Shown one piece after another: positions 6,566-12,618 of a stretch of 12,618 bases of DNA; positions within the stretch are counted from its first letter, which is position 1; every line of letters starts with the position of its first letter. The notes under the pieces were generated by a model. It saw only the letters and a program-made list of their open reading frames with translations, ran no database searches and had not been told where the DNA came from. Where the stretch lies: contig CAIMEK010000393.1 of assembly GCA_903839965.1 (NCBI GenBank), positions 1-12,618 on the forward strand, read 5' to 3'. A program made the position numbers and the translations under genes. Origin of the DNA: an uncultured Acetobacteraceae bacterium (GTDB lineage: Bacteria > Pseudomonadota > Alphaproteobacteria > Acetobacterales > Acetobacteraceae).

Positions 6566-6601
6566 TCGGTCATTGTGGCCGGTCCAATCGTCGGTCATTG
6601 T
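6566..6601. repeat. Pair of 11-base direct repeats before the flavin-protein gene
   Basis: TCGGTCATTGT occurs at 6566-6576 and 6591-6601, 25 bases apart start to start, in the 68-base gap between maf and the next gene. The spacing is not a multiple of three, so the repeat is not coding. It ends 7 bases before the ATG at 6608 and could be an operator or a chance duplication. Confidence 0.45.
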
Positions 6602-6607
6602 CCGATC

Positions 6608-7246
6608 ATGCAACAAAACAGCCCCAGCGAGTTCACCCGGGTTAAGCGTGCGCCCACCCGCGGTGCCTACGATATAGCAACGATCCACGGCATTCTTGAT
6701 GCAGGAACCGTCTGTCACATCGGTCATATCGTCGATGGGAGGCCGGTGGTAATCCCGACCTTCTACTGGCGACACGAGGACCGGGTTTACTGGCACGGCA
6801 GTACTGCCAGCCGGATGATCAAGACCATTCTCGCCGGCGGCAAGGTTTGCCTGACCGTGACGCTGCTCGATGCCTGGGTGCTGGCTCGGACGTCGTTCCA
6901 CCACTCCGCGAACTATCGGTCGGTGCTATGTTTTGGTCGGCCGGTCCTGGTGGACGATCCGGAGGAAAAACTGGCAGCAATGAGGGGATTCGTGGAGCGG
7001 CTGTTCCCGGGGCGGTGGGACACGCTGCGTCCGCCGAACGCACAGGAAATCAAGGCAACGGCCATCTTGTCGATGCCGCTTATCGAAGCCTCGGCGAAGA
7101 TCCGCACCGGTGGGCCGATCGACGACAAGGAAGATATGGATTGGCCGGTCTGGGCGGGCCTGTTGCCGCTGCGCACGGTGGCCGATCCGCCGATTGCGGA
7201 CGCCGGCCTTGCCGTCGGCCACGCACCGCCCGCGACACCGACCTGA
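6608..7246 (+). CDS. Pyridoxamine 5'-phosphate oxidase-like FMN-binding protein (NimA-like family)
   Basis: A 212-residue split-barrel protein of the Pyridox_ox_2/NimA-like group, which bind FMN (or sometimes heme or F420) and are generally uncharacterised reductases. Family features are VKRAPTRGAYD (12-22), CHIGHIVDGRPVVIPTFYWR (36-55), YWHGSTASRMIKT (61-73), SFHHSANYRSVLCFGRP (96-112) and the C-terminal PVWAGLLPLRT (180-190). These fit the FMN phosphate and dimer-interface elements of the fold. I start at ATG 6608; a GTG at 6575 in the same frame would add 11 residues that include one of the direct repeats. It follows maf by 68 bases on the same strand and ends 9 bases from the convergent XRE gene. 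The ligand and substrate are unknown. It is not PdxH, whose signatures are absent. Confidence 0.87.
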   Translation: MQQNSPSEFTRVKRAPTRGAYDIATIHGILDAGTVCHIGHIVDGRPVVIPTFYWRHEDRVYWHGSTASRMIKTILAGGKVCLTVTLLDAWVLARTSFHHSANYRSVLCFGRPVLVDDPEEKLAAMRGFVERLFPGRWDTLRPPNAQEIKATAILSMPLIEASAKIRTGGPIDDKEDMDWPVWAGLLPLRTVADPPIADAGLAVGHAPPATPT

Positions 7247-7255
7247 TCGACTTCA

Positions 7256-7657
7256 CTACCGGCCGCGCCCAGCTGCCCGTCGCAAGCGGGCCCGTGGCGG
7301 CGGCGCGGTGGCATCCAGCACCGAATGCAGCACCGCCACCGTCTCCGGCGGCAGGTGCCGGATGGACTGCGCCAACCGATTGGCCAACGCCGTCTGCTCC
7401 GGCGTAAGACCGGCGGTGTCGACCACGATGCGGGGGTGCGAGAGGCGGGCAAGTTGGGCCAGTTCGTCGGCCCCGTCCCAGATCAGGCCGAACACTTCGC
7501 AGACCTGATGCACGAGTCCGGCGCTCGGCGCACCCCGATGGCCGTGCTCCAGCGCCGAGAGATAAGCCGAGGATACCTGCAACTGGGTTGCGAGATGCTG
7601 CAGGCTCATGCCTCGTTCGGCCCGAAGCGCCCGTAGCCGCGCGCCGAAGGGAGTCAT
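7256..7657 (-). CDS. Small XRE-family helix-turn-helix protein
   Basis: 133 residues. An N-terminal Cro/cI-type DNA-binding domain covers about 4-60 (FGARLRALRAERGMSLQHLA, then VSSAYLSALEHGHRGAPS at 28-45, the recognition helix region). The middle (61-118) is helical with an LTPEQTALANRLAQSIRHLP stretch (84-103) resembling a small dimerisation or sensor helix pair. The last ~15 residues are Arg/Ala-rich. The ATG lies 4 bases after the Smr-gene stop, so the two are co-transcribed. It converges with the flavin-protein gene. Such regulators often sit beside smr in alphaproteobacterial genomes, and their target is not known. A self-regulating repressor of the smr-xre unit is the simple guess. Confidence 0.87.
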   Translation of the reverse strand: MTPFGARLRALRAERGMSLQHLATQLQVSSAYLSALEHGHRGAPSAGLVHQVCEVFGLIWDGADELAQLARLSHPRIVVDTAGLTPEQTALANRLAQSIRHLPPETVAVLHSVLDATAPPPRARLRRAAGRGR

Positions 7658-7661
7658 CCGG

Positions 7662-8189
7662 TCAGCGCGCCCGTCGCAGCAGTACGCGAACCGCGCCCGT
7701 GTTGGCTACGTGCGGATGGGTGGCGGCCAGCACGATCGGGCGCAGGCTTGGCAGGTTCAGCCATAGCGGCAATTCGCGGCGCAGCACGCCGCCGGCCTGC
7801 CCGGTGCCGCGACCGGTAATCACTTCGACGCAGCGCACGCCGTCCGCGTAGGCCGAATGCAGAAAGCTGTGCAATGCATGGAAAGCCGGCTCGGTGGTGC
7901 GGCCATGCAGGTCGAGCGTACGCGATGGAAACAGCTTGCCGGACCGAAAACGGTTCCAACTGGCGCTATCCAGACCACCGGGGGGGTCGCCAACGGCGAC
8001 GGCCTGGGCCGGCGCGGCGCGGCGCCGGGAGCGCGGCATGGGAGGCGGTTGCTTGATCCCTTCCGGCAACGGCGGAGCGTCAGGGGGTGGCGACACAGCG
8101 CGGCCCTGCAGCGGCCGGATCTGCCGCACATAGGCAGCCCAATCGCTGCTTTCCTGTTCGGTCAGTGCCGTGCGGCGGCGGGCGGACAC
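7662..8189 (-). CDS. Smr-domain protein (putative endonuclease / DNA-RNA processing)
   Basis: 175 residues. A low-complexity, Pro/Arg-rich N-terminal half (about 1-80) is followed by an Smr domain (about 88-172). The domain has its two hallmarks, TLDLHGRT (91-98) and the glycine-rich GRGTG (126-130) followed by GVLRRELPLWL (134-144). Stand-alone Smr proteins are related to the nuclease domain of MutS2, and some act as DNA-nicking or RNA-cleaving enzymes; the role here is unknown. The GTG at 8187-8189 is the only start near the left end of this frame that fits. It follows parB by 100 bases and is followed after 4 bases by the XRE gene. In many related genomes it sits after a lytic transglycosylase (mltA), which is not seen here. 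Confidence 0.88.
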   Translation of the reverse strand: MSARRRTALTEQESSDWAAYVRQIRPLQGRAVSPPPDAPPLPEGIKQPPPMPRSRRRAAPAQAVAVGDPPGGLDSASWNRFRSGKLFPSRTLDLHGRTTEPAFHALHSFLHSAYADGVRCVEVITGRGTGQAGGVLRRELPLWLNLPSLRPIVLAATHPHVANTGAVRVLLRRAR

Positions 8190-8240
8190 CGTTGATCCGA
8201 CAAAAACGGGGACGACGTTATCATTTGTCCAGGACTACAG

Positions 8241-8272
8241 GGCGCCGGCTTTGTCGGCAACACCGACGCGCC
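8241..8272 (-). terminator. Two-part hairpin between parB and the Smr gene, possible terminator or attenuator
   Basis: Inverted repeats GTCGG (8253-8257)/CCGAC (8263-8267) enclose a 5-base loop. An outer pair GGCGC (8241-8245)/GCGCC (8268-8272) stacks on it across a 7-base bulge. No U-run follows on the minus strand, so it would need Rho or act only to stall or protect the parB message. The 100-base gap otherwise holds nothing recognisable. Confidence 0.3.
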
Positions 8273-8289
8273 GACGGTGGGGCTATGTC

Positions 8290-9153
8290 CTAAGGGCGGC
8301 TGAGCAGGGTTACGATCCCATCGAGTTGGTCAAGCGAGCGGTAATGGATGCGCACGCTGCCGCCTTTGCCGTCGAAACCGATTTCGACCTTGAGGCCAAG
8401 CTGCTCGGAGAGGCTGGCTTCCAACGCCACGGTTTCAGGGTCCTTGTTGCGCGTCCGCGTGCTGGGCTGAGAGGCGCCGGCTCGTCGGGTTGCAAGCGCC
8501 TCGGTCTCGCGCACGCTGAGGCCGCGGGCAATGATGGACAGGGCCGCGGCCACCGGATCCGGATGACTGAGCAACGCACGAGCGTGGCCGGCTGTCAGGG
8601 CGCCTTTGCGGACCTCTCCCTGAACAGAAAGGGGAAGGTTCAGCAGTCGCAGCGTGTTGGCGACGTGACTGCGGGACTTGCCGACGGCATCGGCGAGCTG
8701 TTCCTGGGTCAGACCGAACTCTTCGAGCAATCGGTGGAAGCCTTCGGCTTCCTCGATGGCGTTCAGGTCCTGGCGCTGCAGGTTCTCGACCAGGGCTGCC
8801 GCCATGGCGTCGGGGTCGGTGAGATCGCGCACCAGGGCTGGTACTTCGTGCAAACCGGCGGCCTGGGCGGCCCGCCAGCGACGTTCGCCGGCGACGATCT
8901 GGAAGTGGCCTGGTGAGTCTGGGTCCGGCCGGGCCAGCAGGGGCTGCAGGATGCCGCGGGCGCGCACCGATGCGATGAGCTCGGTGAGCGATTCAGGCGT
9001 GATCGGTCCGCGCGGCTGGAAATGACCCGGAGTCAGCAATTCCACTGGGATGGGACGTGGGCCGGCGGCTTCTCCGGCCGTCTCGGGCGGTGGGTCGCCG
9101 AGCAGGGCGGCCAGGCCACGGCCCAGGCGCTGGCTGGCGTCCTTGCGGCTCAT
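8290..9153 (-). CDS. parB: Chromosome-partitioning protein ParB (parS-binding CTPase)
   Basis: ParB binds parS, uses CTP to close as a sliding clamp and spreads along DNA, and stimulates ParA. The protein has 287 residues. The N-terminus RLGRGLAALLGD (9-20) is the ParA-contacting segment. The CTP-binding Arg motif is GERRWRAAQAAG (89-100), and the family box LVENLQRQDLNAIEEAEGF is at 121-139. The parS-reading helix-turn-helix covers about 149-171 (TQEQLADAVGKSRSHV at 149-164). A short linker precedes the C-terminal dimerisation region (about 240-287). The ATG at 9151-9153 overlaps the parA stop by 4 bases (ATGA). Two perfect parS sites lie 1.4 kb upstream. The longer frame back to 9486 lies within parA and is discarded. 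Confidence 0.97.
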   Translation of the reverse strand: MSRKDASQRLGRGLAALLGDPPPETAGEAAGPRPIPVELLTPGHFQPRGPITPESLTELIASVRARGILQPLLARPDPDSPGHFQIVAGERRWRAAQAAGLHEVPALVRDLTDPDAMAAALVENLQRQDLNAIEEAEGFHRLLEEFGLTQEQLADAVGKSRSHVANTLRLLNLPLSVQGEVRKGALTAGHARALLSHPDPVAAALSIIARGLSVRETEALATRRAGASQPSTRTRNKDPETVALEASLSEQLGLKVEIGFDGKGGSVRIHYRSLDQLDGIVTLLSRP

Positions 9154-10007
9154 GACACGCGCACCTGGCGACGTTCGCGACGAAGGAGCTCTCCCGCGAG
9201 CTTCACGTAAGCCTGGGCCCCTGGGGAGCGCAGGTCGTAGAGGATCACTGGCTTGCCGTGGCTCGGCGCCTCGGCAACGCGGATGTTGCGGGGGATGACC
9301 GTTTCGTACACCCGGTCGCCGAAGAACCCGCGCGCATCGGCAGCCACCATATCGGACAGGTTGTTTCTTCGGTCGAACATGGTCAGCACAATTCCTTGCA
9401 GGCGGAGAGCGGGATTGAGGCGACGCCGGACGAGTTCGATGGTGCTCATGGTCTGGCTGATGCCCTCCAGCGCGAAAAACTCGCATTGCAGCGGCACGAG
9501 GACGGCATCGGCTGCGACCAGGCCATTGAGGGTCAGCAGGGTGAGGCTGGGCGGGCAGTCGATCAGTACATAGTCATATCGGGACGTAGCGTCGCCTTCC
9601 CGCAACACGTCGCGAAGGCGGTATTCACGCCGCTCTTCGCCGACCAGTTCAATCTCGGCGCCGACGAGGTTTTCGTCAGCCGCAACAATCGAGAGATTGT
9701 GAATAAAGGTGGGCCGAATGACATCGGCCGGCAGGCTTTCCCGGGTCAGCAGGGCGTAGGTGCCATTCGTCCGGTCATTGCGGGCTAGCCCAAGGCTGGT
9801 AGACGCGTTGCCCTGTGGATCGAGGTCGATGAGCAGGATCGAGAGGCCCGAGGCGGCCAGGGCGGTGGCAAGGTTGACGGCGGTCGTTGTTTTGCCGACG
9901 CCGCCTTTCTGGTTGGCGATGGCAAGAATGCAACGCGGGCGAGCCGGCGGCGTGGCGGCAGGGGAAGGTTGCGGCTCAGTGGTTGAGTTGGACAGGGCCA
10001 ATCTCAC
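9150..10007 (-). CDS. parA: Chromosome-partitioning ATPase ParA (Soj)
   Basis: ParA is a nucleoid-bound Walker ATPase that moves ParB-parS complexes after replication. The 285 residues contain the deviant Walker A KGGVGKTTT (34-42, signature Lys34 and Lys39), the A' motif LLIDLDPQGN (58-67), Walker B YVLIDCPPS (146-154) and the conserved PRNIRVAEAPSHGKPVILYD (239-258). About 25 residues of Ser/Thr/Pro/Ala-rich sequence precede the domain. No ATG exists near the N-terminus; the GTG at 10005-10007 is used, overlapping rsmG by 32 bases, and a TTG at 10001 is a less likely alternative. parB follows with a 4-base overlap. The order mnmG-rsmG-parA-parB is the standard chromosomal arrangement, so this is the main chromosome's system and not a plasmid's. 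Confidence 0.96.
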   Translation of the reverse strand: MRLALSNSTTEPQPSPAATPPARPRCILAIANQKGGVGKTTTAVNLATALAASGLSILLIDLDPQGNASTSLGLARNDRTNGTYALLTRESLPADVIRPTFIHNLSIVAADENLVGAEIELVGEERREYRLRDVLREGDATSRYDYVLIDCPPSLTLLTLNGLVAADAVLVPLQCEFFALEGISQTMSTIELVRRRLNPALRLQGIVLTMFDRRNNLSDMVAADARGFFGDRVYETVIPRNIRVAEAPSHGKPVILYDLRSPGAQAYVKLAGELLRRERRQVRVS

Positions 10008-10599
10008 TGATACAGAGAATGGTGGCGAGCGGGTCGGTGCGGCTGGGCATGCTCAGAATACGCATGTGCCATTGAGCGGCGGCGGCGGTCAATTCGTCTT
10101 CCACACCGCGTCCTTTGGGAAACAGGCATGTCCCTCCGGCAACGAGCAATGGGGTCGCCCAGCGAAGCAGAGTGTCGAGTGGAGCAACCGCCCGGGCGGT
10201 GATGAGGCACGCGGGGGGGAGAGTTGCCGCTTCGATTCGGGTCGTGTGGACTGTCACTGGTGCGCTGGTGAGCCGGCCGGCCTCGCGCAGAAACGCGGCC
10301 TTGCGGTGGTCGGCCTCGATGAGGTCGAACGGAATGCCGGTCGCAATCGCGAGCGCCAGTCCCGGAAACCCCGCGCCGGAGCCGAGATCGATGGCGCGAT
10401 CGGTTCCGGCGGGGATCAGCGCTGCGAGCTGCAAGCTATCGGCGATATGGCGGGTCCAGACCGCCTCGACGTCGCGCGATGAAATCAGGTTGATGGTCCG
10501 TTGCCAGTGCAACAGCAACTCGACATAATTGCCAAGTCGATCCATTGTTTCACGTGAAACACCATCGAAGGTCGGCCGGAAATGTTTCACGTGAAACAC
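9976..10599 (-). CDS. rsmG: 16S rRNA (guanine-N7) methyltransferase RsmG (GidB)
   Basis: RsmG methylates N7 of G527 in 16S rRNA (E. coli numbering) using S-adenosylmethionine; its loss gives low-level streptomycin resistance. It has 207 residues, including LHWQRTINLISSRD (30-43), the SAM-binding loop DLGSGAGFPG (71-80), ITARAVAPL (133-141) and FPKG (160-163). I use the GTG at 10597-10599, giving MFHVKH, which is exactly what a parS site encodes and is common in this family. An in-frame ATG at 10543-10545 (MDRLGNYVELLLHW) would remove 18 residues. It overlaps mnmG by 13 bases and parA by 32. Codons 1-6 and 13-18 coincide with the two parS sites, so its N-terminal residues are partly fixed by ParB binding. 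Confidence 0.95.
   Translation of the reverse strand: MFHVKHFRPTFDGVSRETMDRLGNYVELLLHWQRTINLISSRDVEAVWTRHIADSLQLAALIPAGTDRAIDLGSGAGFPGLALAIATGIPFDLIEADHRKAAFLREAGRLTSAPVTVHTTRIEAATLPPACLITARAVAPLDTLLRWATPLLVAGGTCLFPKGRGVEDELTAAAAQWHMRILSMPSRTDPLATILCISEIGPVQLNH
10546..10561. promoter_or_regulatory. parS centromere site 1
   Basis: A perfect 16-bp TGTTTCACGTGAAACA palindrome, the classical ParB-binding site. It lies in the rsmG coding region, where its minus-strand reading includes Val-Ser-Arg-Glu-Thr, and directly abuts the alternative rsmG ATG at 10543-10545. Confidence 0.93.
10583..10598. promoter_or_regulatory. parS centromere site 2
   Basis: A second perfect copy of TGTTTCACGTGAAACA, 37 bases from the first start to start. 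It covers the last codons and stop of mnmG (Cys-Phe-Thr-stop) and most of the first six codons of rsmG in another frame, so one palindrome is coding in two frames and binds ParB. Confidence 0.94.
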
Positions 10600-12452
10600 G
10601 AGCCCTTGCCGCGGAGGTGCGCCATGAGTGCCGCCATGGCGCCGGGCGTCATTCCCTGGAGCCGTGCCGCGGCGCCGAGGCTGCCCGGCCGCACGGCCAG
10701 AAGCTTCTCGCGCACCTCCGTCGAAAGGCCGCCGATCTTCGCATAGTCAAGGTCGCTGCCGAGCACGACACTTTCCTCGCGCCGAAATGCCCTGATATCG
10801 GCTTCCTGGCGCGGCAAGTAGGCAGCATAAAGCGACTCGACTTCCAGATGCGCGCGAACCCGCGGCGAAAGTCCGCGAAGCCAGGGAAACAGGTCTTCGA
10901 TAATGCCCGGGGGAACCAGCGAATTGCCAAGCAGATCGAGCACGGTGCGCGGTTGGCCGTCCGCCCGCACCGTCGCGCCAAGCCGCTGCAAGGCGGCACT
11001 TCCCACGGTCTCGAAGCTTGCCCGCGCTACGGCCGTGTCCACTGCCACCCGGTAGGCGGAAAACGCCGCTGCCCGGCGGCCGCCAACGCACCCCCACGTC
11101 ATGCCGAGCTTGGTAAGACGCAAATCCGCGTTATCCGCCCGCAGCGAAAGTCGATATTCGGCACGCGAGGTGAACATGCGGTACGGCTCGGTAACGCCCT
11201 GCGTCGTCAGGTCATCGACCAGAACGCCCATGTAAGCGTCGGCCCGGTCCAGCGATAGCGGGGCGCCTCCCGAAGCGCGCCGCGCAGCATTGACGCCGGC
11301 CAACAGCCCTTGCGCTGCGGCTTCCTCGTATCCGGTAGTACCGTTCACTTGGCCGGCGAGAAACAAACCAGGTGCCGCCGTGAGTTCCAGAGAGGCACTG
11401 AGGGCCCGCGGGTCCACATAATCGTACTCGACGGCGTAACCGGGCCGCAGCATGCGCGCATGCTCTAGCCCCGGAATGGTGGCCAGCAGCGCCTGCTGCA
11501 CAATAGCGGGGAGGCTGGTGGAGATGCCGTTCGGATAGACGGTCGGATCGTCCAGCCCCTCCGGCTCCAGGAAAATCTGGTGCTTATCGCGCCCGGCGAA
11601 TCGCACCACCTTGTCTTCTATCGAAGGGCAGTAGCGCGGGCCGCGGCCGGACAAACCCCCACCGTAGACGGCTGAACTGGTCAGGTTGGCCCGGATGATG
11701 TCGTGCGTGGCCGGCGTGGTCGCGGTCAGGCGGCAACTGATCTGTGGATTGACGATCCGCTTGGTGAGCACGCTGAACGGCTCGGGGTTCGCGTCCCCCG
11801 GATCCGGCGCCAGCCCCTCCCAGTCAATCGATCGACGATCCAGGCGAGGCGGTGTTCCGGTCTTGAGCCGGCCGAGTGGGAGCCGCAGGCGCGTCAGGGC
11901 GGCCGCAAGGCCCACCGAAGGGGCTTCCCCCACGCGGCCGGCGGGCGTGGTTTCCAACCCGACATGGATAACGCCACGCAGGAAGGTGCCGGCAGTCAGC
12001 ACCGCCGCGCCGCACGCGATGCGCGATCCGTCCGCACAGATTACCGCTGCCAACCGCCCGTCCGTGCCGAACGCCACGTCCTCCACCGAGGCCGCCCGCA
12101 ACTCGAGGCTGGTCTGTTCGTCAAGCAACATCCGCATGGCCCGCCGGTAGAGCGCCCGGTCGGTCTGCGCGCGCGGCCCACGTACCGCCGGGCCCTTCCT
12201 GCGATTGAGCAGCTTGAAATGGATGCCGGCGAGATCGGCCGCCCGGCCCATCAGCCCATCCAGGGCATCGATCTCGCGGACAAGATGGCCTTTGCCGATA
12301 CCGCCGATCGCCGGATTGCATGACATCTCGCCAATCGTCGCCAATCCATGCGTGACCAACAGGGTGCGGGCGCCCATGCGTGCGGCGGCAGCAGCGGCCT
12401 CGCAGCCCGCATGGCCGCCGCCAATGACCACCACATCGAAACGCTCGTCCAC
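10587..12452 (-). CDS. mnmG: tRNA uridine-5-carboxymethylaminomethyl modification enzyme MnmG (GidA)
   Basis: MnmG, an FAD enzyme working as a complex with MnmE, installs the aminomethyl or carboxymethylaminomethyl group on U34 of certain tRNAs, using methylene-tetrahydrofolate. The protein has 621 residues, a normal length. The FAD fold motif is VVVIGGGHAGCEAA (7-20), the family signature CNPAIGGIGKGHLVREID (45-62) carries one conserved cysteine (Cys45), and RYCPSIEDK (273-281) the other (Cys275). The second signature EEAAAQGLLAGVNAA is at 376-390, and a C-terminal helical domain (about 550-621) binds MnmE. The start is the GTG at 12450-12452, with GGGAG 7 bases upstream (12460-12464). The gene is 39 bases after mnmE and overlaps rsmG by 13 bases. 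Its final codons form part of a parS site. Confidence 0.97.
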   Translation of the reverse strand: MDERFDVVVIGGGHAGCEAAAAAARMGARTLLVTHGLATIGEMSCNPAIGGIGKGHLVREIDALDGLMGRAADLAGIHFKLLNRRKGPAVRGPRAQTDRALYRRAMRMLLDEQTSLELRAASVEDVAFGTDGRLAAVICADGSRIACGAAVLTAGTFLRGVIHVGLETTPAGRVGEAPSVGLAAALTRLRLPLGRLKTGTPPRLDRRSIDWEGLAPDPGDANPEPFSVLTKRIVNPQISCRLTATTPATHDIIRANLTSSAVYGGGLSGRGPRYCPSIEDKVVRFAGRDKHQIFLEPEGLDDPTVYPNGISTSLPAIVQQALLATIPGLEHARMLRPGYAVEYDYVDPRALSASLELTAAPGLFLAGQVNGTTGYEEAAAQGLLAGVNAARRASGGAPLSLDRADAYMGVLVDDLTTQGVTEPYRMFTSRAEYRLSLRADNADLRLTKLGMTWGCVGGRRAAAFSAYRVAVDTAVARASFETVGSAALQRLGATVRADGQPRTVLDLLGNSLVPPGIIEDLFPWLRGLSPRVRAHLEVESLYAAYLPRQEADIRAFRREESVVLGSDLDYAKIGGLSTEVREKLLAVRPGSLGAAARLQGMTPGAMAALMAHLRGKGSCFT

Positions 12453-12491
12453 AGCGGTTCTCCCGGAGATCAGCCGCCCGACGCGACCGCC

Positions 12492-12618
12492 TCACTTCCC
12501 TATACAGAACTGCCCGAACACGGAATCAAGAATGTCCTCGACGCCGACCTGGCCGGTCACGCGGCCGATGGCCCGCAGGGCCAGCCGCATGTCCTCGCCG
12601 CGAAGTTCGGGCAACGCA
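12492..12618 (-). CDS. mnmE: tRNA modification GTPase MnmE (TrmE), C-terminal end only
   Basis: The partner GTPase of MnmG in U34 tRNA modification. Only the last 41 codons are in the window, read from the right edge: LPELRGEDMRLALRAIGRV, then VEDILDSVFGQFCIGK and a TGA stop at 12492-12494. The terminal FCIGK is the hallmark of MnmE, whose conserved cysteine near the C-terminus is essential for the modification. The gene start and GTPase domain are outside. mnmG follows after 39 bases, so they are probably co-transcribed. Confidence 0.95.
   Translation of the reverse strand, partial: ALPELRGEDMRLALRAIGRVTGQVGVEDILDSVFGQFCIGK

Noticed and set aside
10545..11258. Plus-strand frame beginning at a parS site with MFHVKHHR
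   Set aside because: parS is palindromic and reads MFHVKH on either strand; the frame continues antisense to mnmG.
1..12618. Mobile elements, CRISPR arrays, tRNA or rRNA genes
   Set aside because: No transposase, integrase, spaced repeat array, or recognisable tRNA/rRNA sequence was seen; gene packing is tight and housekeeping throughout.

Overview
The window is a chromosomal segment from an alphaproteobacterium with high GC. It most resembles the Rhodospirillales/Acetobacteraceae; that placement is inferred from protein character, heme gene order and GC, not from any search. Every gene is a housekeeping or origin-proximal chromosome gene. I see no mobile element, CRISPR array, rRNA or tRNA.

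Left block (1-4730, all minus strand). A heme operon reads right to left: hemE (uroporphyrinogen decarboxylase), hemH (ferrochelatase), a HAD-family hydrolase, hemJ (protoporphyrinogen oxidase) and a GNAT acetyltransferase. The last four are joined by 1-4 base stop/start overlaps, so translation is probably coupled. After a 276-base leader with its own promoter comes rho, cut by the left edge of the window.

Centre (4731-5040). The 310-base gap between divergent hemE and the PPDK-regulator gene has no credible gene. The equivalent hemE/RP001 gap is the replication origin in Caulobacter crescentus. Here it holds an A+T-rich tract beside hemE, one near-consensus DnaA box, weaker DnaA-like sites and two perfect 10-base palindromes, so I call it the likely oriC.

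Right of it (5041-7246, plus strand) are the PPDK regulatory protein gene (DUF299), a maf pyrophosphatase gene overlapping it by 4 bases, and a flavin-binding gene of the pyridoxamine-phosphate-oxidase-like superfamily. The last occupies the place where aroE often sits.

Right block (7256-12618, all minus strand). In transcription order: mnmE (3' end only), mnmG, rsmG, parA, parB, an Smr-domain gene and a small XRE regulator gene. Two perfect 16-bp parS sites (10546-10561, 10583-10598) lie in the mnmG/rsmG junction and are read as codons of both genes. parS is about 5.5 kb from the proposed oriC, so the window appears to contain the replication origin and the centromere of the main chromosome.

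I did not find a wholly unknown system. The points most worth a second look are the oriC candidate, the dual-use parS sites, the cysteine-bearing ferrochelatase, the C-rich rho leader, and the position of the mnmE-parB block across the origin from rho.
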